In this document: positions 11,981 through 23,189 of the stretch, one piece after another
Layout of the letters: every line of letters starts with the position of its first letter
Position numbering within the stretch: position 1 is the first letter of the stretch
Source: Diphasiastrum complanatum
Taxonomy: Eukaryota > Streptophyta > Lycopodiopsida > Lycopodiales > Lycopodiaceae
Assembly: GCA_029204225.1 (NCBI GenBank)
Contig: CM055101.1
Location: 1,351,844-1,415,843, forward strand
Reading direction: 5' to 3'
Length of the DNA: 64,000 bases
Position numbers and translations under genes: made by a program
The notes under the pieces: model-generated
The model's database searches: none
What the model was told of the DNA's origin: nothing
What the model saw: the letters and a program-made list of their open reading frames with translations, nothing else

Positions 11981-12568
11981 GTAGCAATAAACTGATCTTC
12001 TAGTTCAACCTGTTTCAATGCACAAAGCACTCTTTTGAACAACAACAAATGCTTTCAAAAGAAATCACCAAGATTTGAAACTATCTAAAAAATTCTCTTC
12101 TAGCACTTATACCAAGCAAATCAACACATAGAATCATGGAATCTTGATCAACCTATGATCTACCCTCAATCTAATGACTTTTGCCACTTCCTAAGATTGA
12201 AACACACTCAAATGAAGTCCATCAACTTCACTATCTAGAGATCCAATCAAAATTAGGGTTTTGACAAAATCACAAAGAATTGACTATTCCAAATCTACGT
12301 GCAAATGCTCAAAATTTGATATGCAATCTATAAGCCACCACTTAGGCTGATCCAATGATCCAAAAATCAGCCAAATCCAGTATATGAATTCAAAAATCAG
12401 ATTTGATCAAGTATGTTGACCTATATAGGGTTTGATCTACAAAAGATCCAATCTACAAAAGCAAAAAACTCAATTTTGGTGTAGAATCCTCTCTAGCATG
12501 CTCTAGACTTGATATCTTCACCAAATCATTGATAGATCTGATTTCCTCCTTCATAACTTGAAACACAA
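11981..12568 (-). other. 5' leader of the minus-strand copia element
   Basis: This untranslated stretch lies between the gag ATG and the primer-binding site. It is AT-rich and has no open frame of note. Its length is normal for a plant copia leader. Confidence 0.6.
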
Positions 12569-12580
12569 GCTCTGATACCA
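12569..12580 (-). promoter_or_regulatory. Primer-binding site (initiator Met tRNA type)
   Basis: On the minus strand the sequence reads TGGTATCAGAGC, the standard plant copia primer-binding site, immediately after the CA end of the LTR. It is where minus-strand cDNA synthesis is primed. Confidence 0.9.
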
Positions 12581-13010
12581 TGTGAAAGATTTCGGATCAT
12601 TATGATCCAATCTACTTGAATGATCTTTGGTTAGAAAGGGAAATACACTACCAATCTCACCAATGTAGAAAAATCAGCATCTACACACAAAATGAGATGC
12701 AAACACTAATAGAACTTGATCAAACTTGAATATAATGATAAAGTACTATTGATGTCCATACAAAACCGGCAAACTACTGTATTTCACACTCGTGGATCCA
12801 AAAATAGCAAATATAGATCATTCTACACAGAATTGCAAGCAATCACCAAGATAGTGCACCAATGGATATTAGAATCCAAGAGAACCATGTATAAGCAAGA
12901 AATGAGATAGAGAAGAGAGAAGATAGCTCTCTCCACGAGTTAAATCCTTTTATAACAGGTCCAAACCCTATTTGGCCACTTGGCTTTCCTTCCAAAATGT
13001 TAACCCTACT
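12581..13010 (-). repeat. 5' LTR of the minus-strand copia element (truncated)
   Basis: On the plus strand it starts TGTGAAAGATTTCGG next to the primer-binding site. It contains a TATA-like TTATAAAAGG on the minus strand near 12950, followed by CTCGTGGAGAGAG, which resembles the family A LTR at 618-1270. The outer end is not found; it appears cut at about 13010, where another copia gag starts. Confidence 0.7.
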
Positions 13011-13029
13011 AAAGCAAGGTTGGTCCCAT

Positions 13030-14075
13030 CGTGGACAAGCTCATTGGATCCAACCCATTTGTGTAAAATTTTAGATGAAGACAATGCTAAAGGGTAAGGA
13101 TTTGCATCATGTTGTCACTGGTATAGAGGCAAGACCCAAAGCAAACGATAATGCAATCTGCCAATGGAAGTTGAAGAATGGCAAAGCCTTCGCGCCGATC
13201 ATCCTCAACATATTGGATGTGCAAGTTGCCCATGTGTCCGAAGCTCAAACCACAAAAGAAGTTTGGGACATCCTGAACATGCTCCATGACATGTGGGATA
13301 TAGCTTCCAAGCTACACCTTAGCAGGAGATTCTTCTCCCTGAAGATGGCCAATGGTGATTACCTACAGAATCACATCAACCAGTTCAAGAACTTGCTACA
13401 ACAAATGCCCATTGTTGGATCAATCATCGATGATCAAGACACAATAATGACACTACTTTCAAGCTTTCCATGTTCATCACTACACACCCAAAATTGACTC
13501 TATCGAGAGTCATCATGATGTTGTTGTAGGAAGGTACTCGAAGGACGGATTCTCTAGTTCATCGACAGTCAATTCTCGCACCCTATACATAGAAAAGAGC
13601 TTGAATAAGCAAAAGAAAGAAGGTCCAAACAATCAAAGTTGAATCAGAAATCATCACAAGGTTGAGAGCAATCAAATCGCCACCTAAGAAGAAACTCCTC
13701 TACAAATATTACAAATGAACCAACCACGAGATCCAAGATTGCCGCATATTACAATCCAATAACAACAGCAAAAGGCTATCGAATCAAATGGAAAATGCAA
13801 CTATAGAAGCAACTCAACTCACTCAAGAAGCGGATGATAATGCATTCATGAAAAATCATCAGAAAGCCTCAGACGATAGCTCCTAGTTTTTTTATTCTAG
13901 AGCCACTTAGCACATGACCAGTCTTATTGACTGTTTCCAATACTATATGTCTTACTGTACCAAAAAACATATTTACCTAGATGACAAGAGCACACATGTT
14001 ATCGAAGGCGAAGGCATTGTGAGATTACATTATGTGAATGATTGATTCAAGCTACTTTTAAACAAATCAAAAATA
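13030..14075 (+). pseudogene. Ty1/copia gag-protease remnant (family K)
   Basis: The Gag frame is recognisable from about 13034 (DKLIGSN, start codon lost, one early stop) and is open from 13075 to 13497. Key segments are WKLKNGKAFAPIILNILD, KEVWDILNMLHD, FSLKMANGDYLQNHINQF and IIDDQDTIMTLLSS. A broken zinc-knuckle region follows near 13700-13760, then a protease remnant near 13890-14060 with stops. The same protein family is present at 44047-45147 (+) and 56963-57290 (-). Sequence identity to those stops at about 14075, where an unrelated repeat starts. Confidence 0.85.
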
Positions 14076-14211
14076 GTGTTATGCTCAAATAAAGTTGATC
14101 AAGACATTCACCAAACTTTCAGAACGAGGATTGTACAGCACCAATATTCCTTGGCTTCAAATTGAGTGGCTATTTTAAGAATTTGATCTGCGAACCATTT
14201 CTATTTGATTT
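14076..14211 (+). repeat. Unidentified repeat X, left part
   Basis: This aligns by eye with 60045-60202 and continues after the inserted LTR at 15467. In the 60-kb copy the sequence is open (SPDFQNEDYTAPIFHGLKLT), whereas here it has a stop, so repeat X was probably protein-coding. I do not recognise the protein. Confidence 0.65.
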
Positions 14212-14216
14212 GGGAG
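14212..14216. repeat. Target-site duplication GGGAG (left)
   Basis: The five bases GGGAG occur directly before the LTR start at 14217 and again at 15462-15466 after its end. The unoccupied copy near 60200 has a single GGGAG at the same place. Confidence 0.9.
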
Positions 14217-15461
14217 TGTTGTAAAGCTACCTTTACAAGCTTTACTTCCGGCGCCATCGGCGCCAGCTATGTCCCCGGCACCAGCAGCGCCCCTGCTGCT
14301 CCCGGCGCCAACGGCGCCGGCGCCGCTCCCGGCGCCACTGTGACCAGAATCCAGCCGGCGCCAAGTTCCTATGGCTGAAAATCTTTGATCGGTTCTAGCG
14401 AAGTCCAGAGAGCTCAGATCGATGTGCAATCACCTCACACGATCTAGGCATGATTAAAGGAAGCCTGGGGATCAATAAAATCTAGAGAGAGAAAATGACT
14501 TTCTAGAAAGAGAAAATCCTAGAGAGAGAAAAACGTGCTTTACCAGCTTGGGTAGAGTGCTTGGTATGAGGGGGGGTGCCGAATCACACCAATACTATAG
14601 GGGAGTGCGGGTTGCGACTCAGGGCGAGCTCCAACCAAGTCTCAGCCTCCCTTGCTGGAATGTTGTCATGGCTCTCGCCTTGGCATGCTAGCGCCCCGGA
14701 GACTAGGGTCGGTCACACACTTGAAATGTAACCTTCTCAGATTTATCAATAAAGTGAGATTTTCCTCAAACTGACTCTGATTACCTTCTGGGTTTCAGTG
14801 TTCGGTAAAAGCGCCAGTTGTAAGGCCGCTTTCAAAATTTTTAACTTGGCACATAGCTGAGGGTCGTATCCCGGGACGCCAGCGGTATGCCGTCGGGACC
14901 ATTCGGTCCGTGGCGCCAGCGGTATGCTGTCGGGACCATTTGGTCCAGGAACTGGTTGTTTCCATATATGTCGCGGCTTGTGGTTCTGAGTATTCCTTGC
15001 ATGAACGTGAATGGGTTAAGCTCTTGGGGAATGGGCTCTAACCTGTCGGCTGAGTTGGATGGCTTGCTTGGGTGGATGTTACCTGTTTATAGCTGTCCAG
15101 TCTGGCGTGGCGCCAGGTTGGCTTCCAGCGCTCGTGACGAAGCTATCAGTTGGTTAAGTCTGATGTAAGTCAGACCGCTTGCTTGGAATGGATGTTACTC
15201 GTTTGTAACGAAGCTTCGAGTTGGTTAAGTTTGATGTATGTCGGGCGGCTTGCTTGGAGGGAAGTCACCCACGTCGGGACCCCCGATCTGGCATGGCGCC
15301 AGGTTGGATCTCAATGTTGGTTTGCGGAACTTCAAGTTGGTTAAGTCTGATCGTTGTTGGCGAGTTGGCTGCTTGTATGTCAAGTGGGTTCGGATGGCAA
15401 GAGTTGAAGGCTGGGAAGCTAAGTCGTGGTTCCAGGCTCCCTTTGGGATGCCTACGCTACA
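14217..15461. mobile_element. Solo LTR, 1,245 bp, GGCGCC-rich
   Basis: The block begins TGTTGTAAAG and ends CCTACGCTACA, so it has TG...CA ends, and is bracketed by the 5-bp duplication GGGAG. Comparison with the empty paralogous site near 60200 shows that removing it restores repeat X exactly. The content is unlike the surroundings: GGCGCC palindromes cluster at about 14250-14360 and recur at 14913, 15111 and 15296, and there are internal direct repeats (AGTTGGTTAAGT at 15140, 15220 and 15332; GTCGGGACCATT at 14892 and 14930). A CAATAAAG polyadenylation-like signal lies near 14740. No internal coding region is present, so this is a recombined solo LTR. Confidence 0.88.
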
Positions 15462-15466
15462 GGGAG

Positions 15467-15840
15467 CTTTAGAGAGTGATTTTATTTTTGACAGCAATCT
15501 AATGGAGTATGAGGTATTCTACATGGATACTACTAGCAATGAAGAGATTTCATTATTCCATAGAAATCCAACTCATATCAATACTCGGATTATTGTTCAA
15601 TGCCTCATAGATACATATATGTTTTCCCGAATCAATGCTTCAGGCATATACATGGCCAGTTCTGGTTTACAAATCTCTAAAAGTAAATTTTATCTAAAAT
15701 CCAAAATGGCTAAATCAGATATCAACTCAGAAGGACATAACCAAGTGATATTTTTCAATGAAGTTAATTTATATTGGCCAAATTTGTATGAAAATTTGAC
15801 CAATTTTAAAGATATATATTTTGGTCAATAATATGCCCAG
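15467..15840 (+). repeat. Unidentified repeat X, right part
   Basis: This continues the repeat left of the solo LTR. GATTTTATTTTTGACA and GAAGAGATTTCATTATTCC match 60211-60330 almost base for base. Identity fades after about 15615. An open frame covers 15238-15831, but its first 220 bases lie in the LTR, so only the part after 15467 can be original. Product unknown. Confidence 0.65.
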
Positions 15841-16388
15841 AGAAATTTGTACGACTGAGTGTCATTCTTAATGCCATTGCTCATAAAAGCATTGTAATTT
15901 TGTTCATCAATTTGGTCAAACAACATGGATTGCCAGCTATGACAGAAAAGCTGGATGCAAGACAAAAACAAATTCCAAGGGAATTGGATAAGCATCTGAC
16001 TTGGTATGATGTCAAAGAAGTAGATAAAAGAGGATATGGCAACTATACTCTATCCATTCCATGTAGATTGGTTATAAGAACAAGTTGGTTCCCTCTTTCG
16101 GCCCTCCAAAGTAATTAACAAGGGTGTAGACTAAATTAATACTTAAGCAGGGCTAACAAGATCTATAAGAAGGCAAGAGACATCACTTTATCTTTTGGCT
16201 CATTTGTAAGTGAGAGCTCTAAGCTTCCCCTTGTGAATGTGAGCCTTGGGATTGTCAATTGCTAGGTCTCATGTGCGCTATCAACATGAATCCATGCTCT
16301 ACTCCATGCCTTGTAATAATTTCTCATCCTTTATGTAATTGCATGGAGATCTTATTGTTTCTAGCTTTCTATGCTTATGCTATCTTGA
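15841..16388. other. Spacer with one short open frame of unknown nature
   Basis: A 72-codon frame at 15900-16118 (LVKQHGLPAMTEKL near its start) has no family I recognise. The rest is AT-rich with no domain seen. Confidence 0.4.
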
Positions 16389-16601
16389 ATGGTTTTTACT
16401 TCTTTTGCTATTAGCTTTACTTTTATTGTAATGGCTATTAGTTTGAATTTGGCACATGACTTACTCAATAATGTTGAGGTGAAGATTGAAGGAGAGACAT
16501 TTTTATTGAATTTTGTGGTTATAAAACTTGTTACAATTCCTTCCTATCCAATGTTAATAGGCAGACCCTCGTTATATAATGTTGACGTAGTCACTTATTA
16601 A
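16389..16601 (+). pseudogene. Possible Ty3/gypsy protease fragment
   Basis: The 70-codon frame ends VVIKLVTIPSYPMLIGRPSLYNVDVVTY. The pattern LNF-V-I-(x)n-YP-LIGRP-LY is typical of the end of the retropepsin-like domain in plant Ty3/gypsy polyproteins, where ILLGRPWL is common. The catalytic DSG and all neighbouring Pol domains are missing, so only a scrap survives. Confidence is limited because the match is short. Confidence 0.5.
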
Positions 16602-16609
16602 AGAAGAAT

Positions 16610-17645
16610 TTCAATTTCCTGTGAAGGGATTCAATGAAGAGATTAGTATGAACTCGCTGAGAAACAAGTAACCAGCCAAGAAACTCGCACAAATTCTCTT
16701 AATCAAAATGTGAAGGCAATGGTGTGGAAATGGATCCAAACTCAATTTGACAATAAACTCTTCTTTTGCTTGCTCTTGGTTTTGTGTTTCTCACACAAAT
16801 GTCATTATAGATTCTGCTTTGTATTCAGTTGCTCTAAAATCTCATTATAGATTATGGTTTGCATTTAATTGATCTAAATGTGGTTCGGGCCTTTTGTTTT
16901 AAGAGAGTCTCAGATTGTAAAACCCCTAATTTAAAAAAAAAAATGGTGGTACTAAGACAAGAAACAAGATTGATAATGTTAAGTGATACAATTTTTTACA
17001 AATGTTTTAGTTGTGTCTTGTACACATTTTTAACTACAATCAATTTTAGGTACTAGTATTTTAGTCATCACCATTAGTTACAAACAAGTTCAATATGTGT
17101 ATTTCAAAAAAAGTTCAACAAATAATTTAATTTTATAATTTTAAAATTGTTTGAATCACTAAGATTTTCAATTGTTTATCTAAAAGTTAAACTTTCAAAG
17201 TTTGAAAATCTGAAGCTATACTAAAAGAAATTAATCAATAATTTGTTCAGATTTGAAATTTTGCAATAGAGACAAATTTGGAAATGAAAATAAAAATAGC
17301 TTATGTTATTTTTTTCACATTTGTAAATAGTAATAAAATGAAACTTTTTAAAAAATTTATTAATTTTTATAAATTTAAATAATTTTGACAAATTTACAAA
17401 CAATTTTCAACTTTTTTGAAAAAATGGGTGTCTAGGTTCTTTCTTTTTTATCACTGTGTTATTTACATTCTATTTGGTTCTTCATGTTCTAGTTACATCC
17501 TGATGTATAAAATTGATGTAAATAATAGTGAAGGATCCAATATGGACGCTATTCTCTATATCAATTATGAAAGCTACTATAAAACCATAGAAAATAGGTC
17601 TATACTTACGATGGAGATCATTATTAAGATGGATCAAAGTAGGTG
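16610..17645. other. AT-rich spacer, no gene seen
   Basis: No domain, RNA gene or clear repeat is visible. Short A- and T-runs are common, as in decayed transposon DNA. Confidence 0.5.
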
Positions 17646-18311
17646 GTCAAATCTATGCTAAAACTAGCCGAAGAGGGAGTGTGAAAAATTCAACTAGTTT
17701 AGTTGAGTATTTTTGGCAATTTTGAGGCCATCATGAAATTTCAGCTTAGAGATCGATTTATTTTTGTCAATAAAGGCCTAGAAATAGTGTTTGTATTATT
17801 TTTGGCAAGTAGATTTGTGGATGAGATTAGATTTTGACCCATTCTAATTGGCTAATCTAGACTAGAAATTCTAGGTTTTTGATGAAGTACCAAGAAATTA
17901 TCATTTTAGGGCTAGTTTAGGACAAGTGAACATTTTGGCAATTATAAATAGTAGTACTAGCATGGAGAATGTATTTTTTTTTTGCTTTCTATGTGGAGAA
18001 TTTATTTCCTTTGATTCTATGTCCATCTCTTGCATATTTCTCATGATATTTTCATTTCTAGTGTGTAGAATGTGATTTTTCTTGTTGATATTCAATTCAC
18101 ACGTGTAAAATGATGTATGTTCTTGTTGTTGTATGGAAAGGGACAATACCATACTACATCTAAGTGTTGATGATCAGATCTTTATGTGTTTCACAATTCT
18201 AGCATGTGTAAAGTGATGATTTCTATCTTGTAGCCAAATCTAGATTTGCACCCAAGTCTGGTCAAGATCTTAGAAATCCATCAAGTGGGCTTTCGATCTG
18301 ATTTTTTCACA
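17646..18311 (+). repeat. Copia 3' end: polypurine tract plus LTR (family A)
   Basis: Bases 17646-17679 match the last codons and polypurine tract of the copia element at 585-617. The LTR runs 17680-18311 (632 bp), starting TGTGAAAAATT and ending GATTTTTTCACA. TATAAATAG lies near 17944. The rest of the element is missing, so this is a truncated 3' end. Confidence 0.88.
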
Positions 18312-18408
18312 CTGAACATCTCATCTCTCTCCAAAATATGTCTATGGAAGTTTCGTGTGTAGAAATAATGATGGTGAATAATATCTTTGTTTATTTGGTA
18401 GAAACCTC

Positions 18409-18640
18409 TGTGAAAGATTCAACTAGTTTCATTACATTTTGCTATATTTCCATATTTGGCATATTGAGACCAAAACTTGTTTTAGACTTAGAGATTGACT
18501 TTTCAAAGTTCATTAGTCTAAATTTCATTTGAATGAACACTTTTTGGAAGTGTGGCAAAGTTGGAATGCGAGTTTGAGTAGATTCAAATTTGAATAGTTG
18601 GGTGCATTGAATCTAGACCCAAAATGAGAATCCATGTAGA
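18409..18640 (+). repeat. Truncated copia LTR (family A)
   Basis: It starts TGTGAAAGATTCAACTAG, the diagnostic beginning of the family A LTR, about 100 bp after the previous LTR, and tracks it loosely for about 230 bp before diverging. Confidence 0.65.
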
Positions 18641-19060
18641 AGTTAGTCTAGGTGATAGTGATAACTATCAATAACATAAGAGAGCACAAGACAATTGTAG
18701 GTGAAACCACGTGCTCATGAAGCCAATTACGTTATGTAACAACTATGAGCTTATTTTTGACAATTATCTGATAGAAAGAATCGTTGCATGAAAGCATCTA
18801 CACTGTGTGTGTCTCTAATGAGATTACGATCATCATCTTTATCATCATGGTACTTGTACAATTTACACTTTTGTAGTTGTTGTGTCATCTAAAGTAGATC
18901 GTGGCTGCTATCATTGTCAAACTAGCTGCAAAGTACTGGAAGTGGGCGATTGGTATGAGGTCAACAATTGAGTGTGAGGGCTTCGATAGTTTTGAGTCGA
19001 GCATCATGCTACTGACAGTTGATAGAGTCGGCCTTTCTCGAGCATGATGCTACTGTGATG
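18640..19060. repeat. LTR fragment related to the element nested at 45.2-47.3 kb (family L)
   Basis: Blocks such as GTTAGTCTAGGTGATA (18641), AGCACAAGACAATTG and GCATGAAAGCATCTAC (18787) recur in the same order or neighbourhood at 45640-46040 and 46650-46780. No coding capacity. Confidence 0.6.
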
Positions 19061-19670
19061 CTAAATTGGTGTATATAGTGATGAATGGGCAGACAGAACC
19101 ATACCAAGTGTTTGTTATTGGCATTACATTGAGGGAGAGATTGCTTGTATTTGATACAACCCGCCCTTTAGTTCACGGCTAGCTATCACTCTTTCACAAC
19201 TCCCTTGCACAACTAAGGTGACAAACTATAAGTCTTTATTGCTACAAAAATTGACTTGTGTAGTGATAAATCATCAATTTTCTAGCTGAAAGCCCTAGCT
19301 CTCCAAAAAATCAATTTTTGGAACAATTCCTTGTCTCTATCTATGATTGCTCCTTCAGTCCTCCGTCTAGGTAAGGTCACCCTTGCCCCAATAAGTGAGC
19401 TGGGTCTAACAATTCCATTTCTCTAGTTTCGTGAGAATAGCCTCCGAAACACCACACATGAACAACATTGTATTCGCTTATCCTTTAACAAAATTTGATC
19501 TATGTGAGTTGCTTATAGCTTGAACTTGCAGCTCCTCTACAAATTCCAATATCGATGGCTATAATTAGCTCTTTCATCACTAATAGGACAACATGTAGAG
19601 GAAAACTTTAGTGGCTATTCAAATTTCTCCAAAATTTGGCTTTGTAGCAACAGACCTGCACCTCACCAAG
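19061..19670 (-). other. Leader/gag region of a decayed minus-strand LTR element
   Basis: This lies downstream, on the minus strand, of the primer-binding site at 19671-19680. No intact frame is present and no domain can be named. Confidence 0.4.
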
Positions 19671-20012
19671 GCTCTGATACTACTGACAGGATCTTGCAGA
19701 TGTCCAATTATGCTACCAAAGGACATAAGCTATGAAGCTCTTGCAAGCTACTTAGAAAGACCAATTATTTAAGCAAAACTGATAGTGTATATTTCTCTCA
19801 TCATAGTAACTACTATATACATAGAGATTTTCATCTTAAGGCAGTCCTACATCAAGGTTGCCATTGATGGGACCAAGTCCCGACATTTGTGACACTAGGC
19901 AGCACATATATGACATGGTCATGACAAGGATGTGTGTACATTGTAAAAATTGAAATGTACTGTATTGATAAATTTTTGCCATCATAGGACACTTGAGATT
20001 CCAATTCCAACA
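19671..20012 (-). repeat. LTR (family M) with adjacent primer-binding site
   Basis: On the minus strand the LTR starts TGTTGGAATTGG (20012) and ends CCTGTCA (19684). Three bases later GTATCAGAGC (19680-19671) gives a copia-type primer-binding site. The first about 160 bp of the LTR recur as a direct sequence at 59289-59452. The shared block continues past the LTR start to about 20275. Confidence 0.75.
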
Positions 20013-20275
20013 ATTTGTCCTTTCATGAGTTGTGTCCCAAGGGAGAAATCACAGTAATGAATTTATTGAAGTTATTCCTTAAACAATATGATCATATGCC
20101 TATAGCTCGTAGTGATAAAATTTTATTTTATTTTGTAGCCAATAAATTGTTTTGTTCACATGCTCTTTTTGATTGAAAGACACTTAACGAATTAATTTAT
20201 CTTTTTGGCTTGTAAAACTTTGTGCTTGTTCATATATATTCTAAGCAAAATGCTGACGCAATGGTAATACTACAA
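20013..20275. repeat. Segment shared with 59030-59288 (inverted)
   Basis: This is the reverse complement, by eye, of 59030-59288, in continuity with the family M LTR at both places. It is purine-rich just before the LTR on the minus strand, as expected for the 3' internal end of an LTR element. No protein is readable. Confidence 0.7.
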
Positions 20276-21203
20276 AGGATCCATAGTAAAGGCCTCGAGC
20301 AATTGAGACAAAGCAATCACAATTACAATTTTCACTACCAAGTAATGGGTACCTTGCGTCTATTATGCCCCTTTTTTAGGCAAATTAAAAAGCATAAAGT
20401 GTCATGTGTTTTTTTTGCAATTTCATAACAAAATGCAAGTTGCATATTACATGCCATAATTTCAAGAATTAAATAATATACAAAAATACATAATTTTATT
20501 CCATTCCATAAAATGCAACAACATATTTAATTTCAATGTTGACACCTTTTCTGATTTCATGATGCCTTTTTTGCTTGCCTACATAATAAAATAATTTTTT
20601 ATTTTACCAACACATTAGACAATAACAACACATTTGAGTTTTTTTTTTGGTTAAAAAAAAAAACACAGCTTCGCTGAAAATATCAAAACCTCATGGTGAC
20701 TCAATTAATGTAAGTTTTCTGCTTGCATACACAATAAAATAATTTTTGATTGTACCAACACATTAGACAACCAATTGTCAACACATTGGATACTCCAAAA
20801 ACCCTCATTTAATAGAGAAAAAGGTTGAACACTTTTTTCATTTGAATCAACATATTTTTCATTCTTGAAAAAAACACAAATGCATACATGTGTACCAACA
20901 ATTGTTTGGTCAAAGTATTGGCCAATATAACTCCTTCAGCTTTTTAAACTACTTTCTAATCTCTATACTAATATGTAGTGCATATATTTTTGCTTTGATA
21001 TGAATGGCTATTATCAAAACTCTTAGAAAAGTGAGGAAAAGTATTAGGTCGAGTTTGGACACATTCAGTTATGAATGTTAGATACATTGAATCTAGTCAT
21101 ATTGTTGATAGGGTTTTAGGTCTAGAAAGTTCTTGGAGGGAAACCAAAGTTCAAATGACGCATGGATCTGCTATACATATCTGTACACATGTGGGAAGAG
21201 AGA

Positions 21204-21205
<2 letters not shown>
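20276..21205. other. AT-rich spacer with a short duplicated block
   Basis: The segment around ACAATAAAATAATTTTT...CCAACACATTAGACAA occurs at about 20582-20625 and again at 20730-20775. Nothing else is recognised. Confidence 0.5.

Positions 21206-21246
<41 letters not shown>
21206..21246. repeat. (CT)n microsatellite
   Basis: About 20 CT dinucleotides. Open frames through it on both strands are low-complexity artefacts. Confidence 0.95.
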
Positions 21247-21249
<3 letters not shown>

Positions 21250-22050
21250 CATCTATCCATTGGTGCACTATCTTGATGATATCTTGCAATCTTGTGTGTA
21301 GAATGCTCATATTTTGTTATTTTTGGATCCACACATGGGAAGTACAATAGGGTGTATGGACAAAATCTTCATTTTATCATATATTTGATGTTTTATCAAG
21401 TTATTATTGAGTTTGCATCCTTTCATTGAGTAGATGCTGATTTTTCTAAATTGGCAATGTTGTAGATTGTGTTGACTTTCCAACAAAAGATTAGGGGACA
21501 CATTTTGGTTCTTAGTGATATGAAATTCTTCACAGTTGCTACTTGGATCCAAGACGTGTTTGTCTAGATGTGGATCAATACTTTAATTCTGGACCCCTCG
21601 TTGTAAACTTTTATAGTCAAAGGACTTGTCCTTATACTATTGATGGTGGTGTATAGAGCTATCAATTGTACTAGAGACCATTCAGTGATCCCTTAGGGGA
21701 ATTATGGGCTCAAAATGGGCCCTTTCTAAAATTTCATTGTAGAGAGAAACGACGTAGAGAGAGAATGCAAACTGTTAATTTTTTGTTGTTGTTTTCCTAG
21801 CCATTAGTTAGTTAAGCATGAGATGTAATAAGTTCTCCACATCCTTGTTTCAAAATTCGAGGCTAGAGCTTTAAGAGTATCGTGGTAAATCTTGGTGTGC
21901 TCACTGCAAAACTGAATCGGGAGTACAATCAGCACTTTTGAAATCTTTGTATGCTTACAATGAAACATGAGATTTTTCAGCACGACATAGGCATTACAAA
22001 AGTAAGGTACACTAGATTTATTCAGTTTGCCTTATTGTAGTTTGAAGCAT
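21247..22050. other. Spacer, no gene seen
   Basis: No domain is recognised. A stretch near 21590-21800 has short features of an LTR or promoter, but boundaries cannot be set. Confidence 0.4.
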
Positions 22051-22440
22051 TTACATCTTGTAGGTTTCAACAATGGCAATGTTCCATTTGCATGATGCAC
22101 TTCCTATGGAATGCAGTCCATTTATTAAGAAAAATTGGAAAGCTGTAGAGAACGTTGCTGAAATAGTAAGAGAATTGAAAATGAAGATTAGCAAGAAACA
22201 CGCCTCCCATGCGGCGTGACATCCAAATTCGAACAAACTACATATTGTTAGAGGGGACTGGAAACTCCCTATACAACTGGTCAACGACATAATTCTTGTC
22301 ATCATCACTTTGTTTGCGCCAATCCTTGAAAATGTCCTTGTTGAAGAGGACGTGCGTGAGTTGCCTCATGCGAGTTATCACAAGACCAATGTGCTCATCC
22401 TCCACTGTGTGAGTGCGGTGGTCTTGTAATCACTCGCACG
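22051..22440 (-). pseudogene. Plant transposase fragment (Transposase_24-like), copy 1
   Basis: On the minus strand the reading EDEHIGLVITRMRQLTHVLF, continuing KDWRKQSDDDKNYVVDQLY, spans about 22400-22250. It resembles the segment found in CACTA-associated plant transposases (Pfam Transposase_24), in which a tryptophan-containing block precedes a basic helix. The next part (NNM-FVRIWMSRRMGG) is interrupted by a stop. The same sequence recurs at 23190-23345, so two partial copies lie in the same orientation about 0.9 kb apart. Family assignment is tentative. Confidence 0.45.
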
Positions 22441-23189
22441 AGACAACATATTGAATGAGAGGATGTCGACGAGTAGTTTATAATTGATAAATAAAAAAAT
22501 TACAAACATTTAAATTACATCCATGCAATTGAAAATTCATGTAGAGGACTTAACTTAAAATTTTTTTATATATTTATACATAAATGTTCCAATTACAAAC
22601 ATATATCATAATGAAACGCCTAATCATTAGATCCAGTTGAATCATCCCCATCTTGGTCATGGTCGTCAGACTCATGTGACTGTGATCCATGAGACTAGGA
22701 GTGCGATACCTACTTGCAATAAAGATGTGTAAATTTTGTAAGTGATTCTGTTAGATTGTCCGACCAAATGAATGTGATGAAGTTAAAATATGTCTTGAAG
22801 CCATACATCTACCTCAGAATATCCATCTCAATCAATGCTCACTCCTCATCTCTCCAATAATTCGAGTAACGATTGCATGTTGTTGAAAATTGCATAATTA
22901 TACTCCTCTTTTGTGAGAGACCGCTTTACGGCAGATTTCTGTATGAATCGAAAAATTGGTGATTGTAATTAAATGTAAACAAATTATCAAATAAAATTTA
23001 AATTACAACAATATCAAATTCAACTTATGGGTGGGGAGACTTACGAAATGGGCATGAAAAGAATCTTGGCCCCACTGCCAAGGTGAGAAGGCCCTGTAGT
23101 CTCTAATTGCTTCTTAGTTGCCTCTCATTGTTGCTTGAGACGATCAGGATTTTCTCGACATTTTTATTTTGAAAACTTCCAATCTTCCA
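22441..23189. other. Spacer between the two transposase-like copies
   Basis: AT-rich; only scattered minus-strand similarity to the neighbouring fragments might be present. No clear feature. Confidence 0.4.

Noticed and set aside
15238-15831. A 197-codon gene
   Set aside because: Its first 220 bases lie inside the solo LTR; only the repeat X part can be original.
21071-21350. Short frames through the CT tract
   Set aside because: Low-complexity microsatellite translation only.
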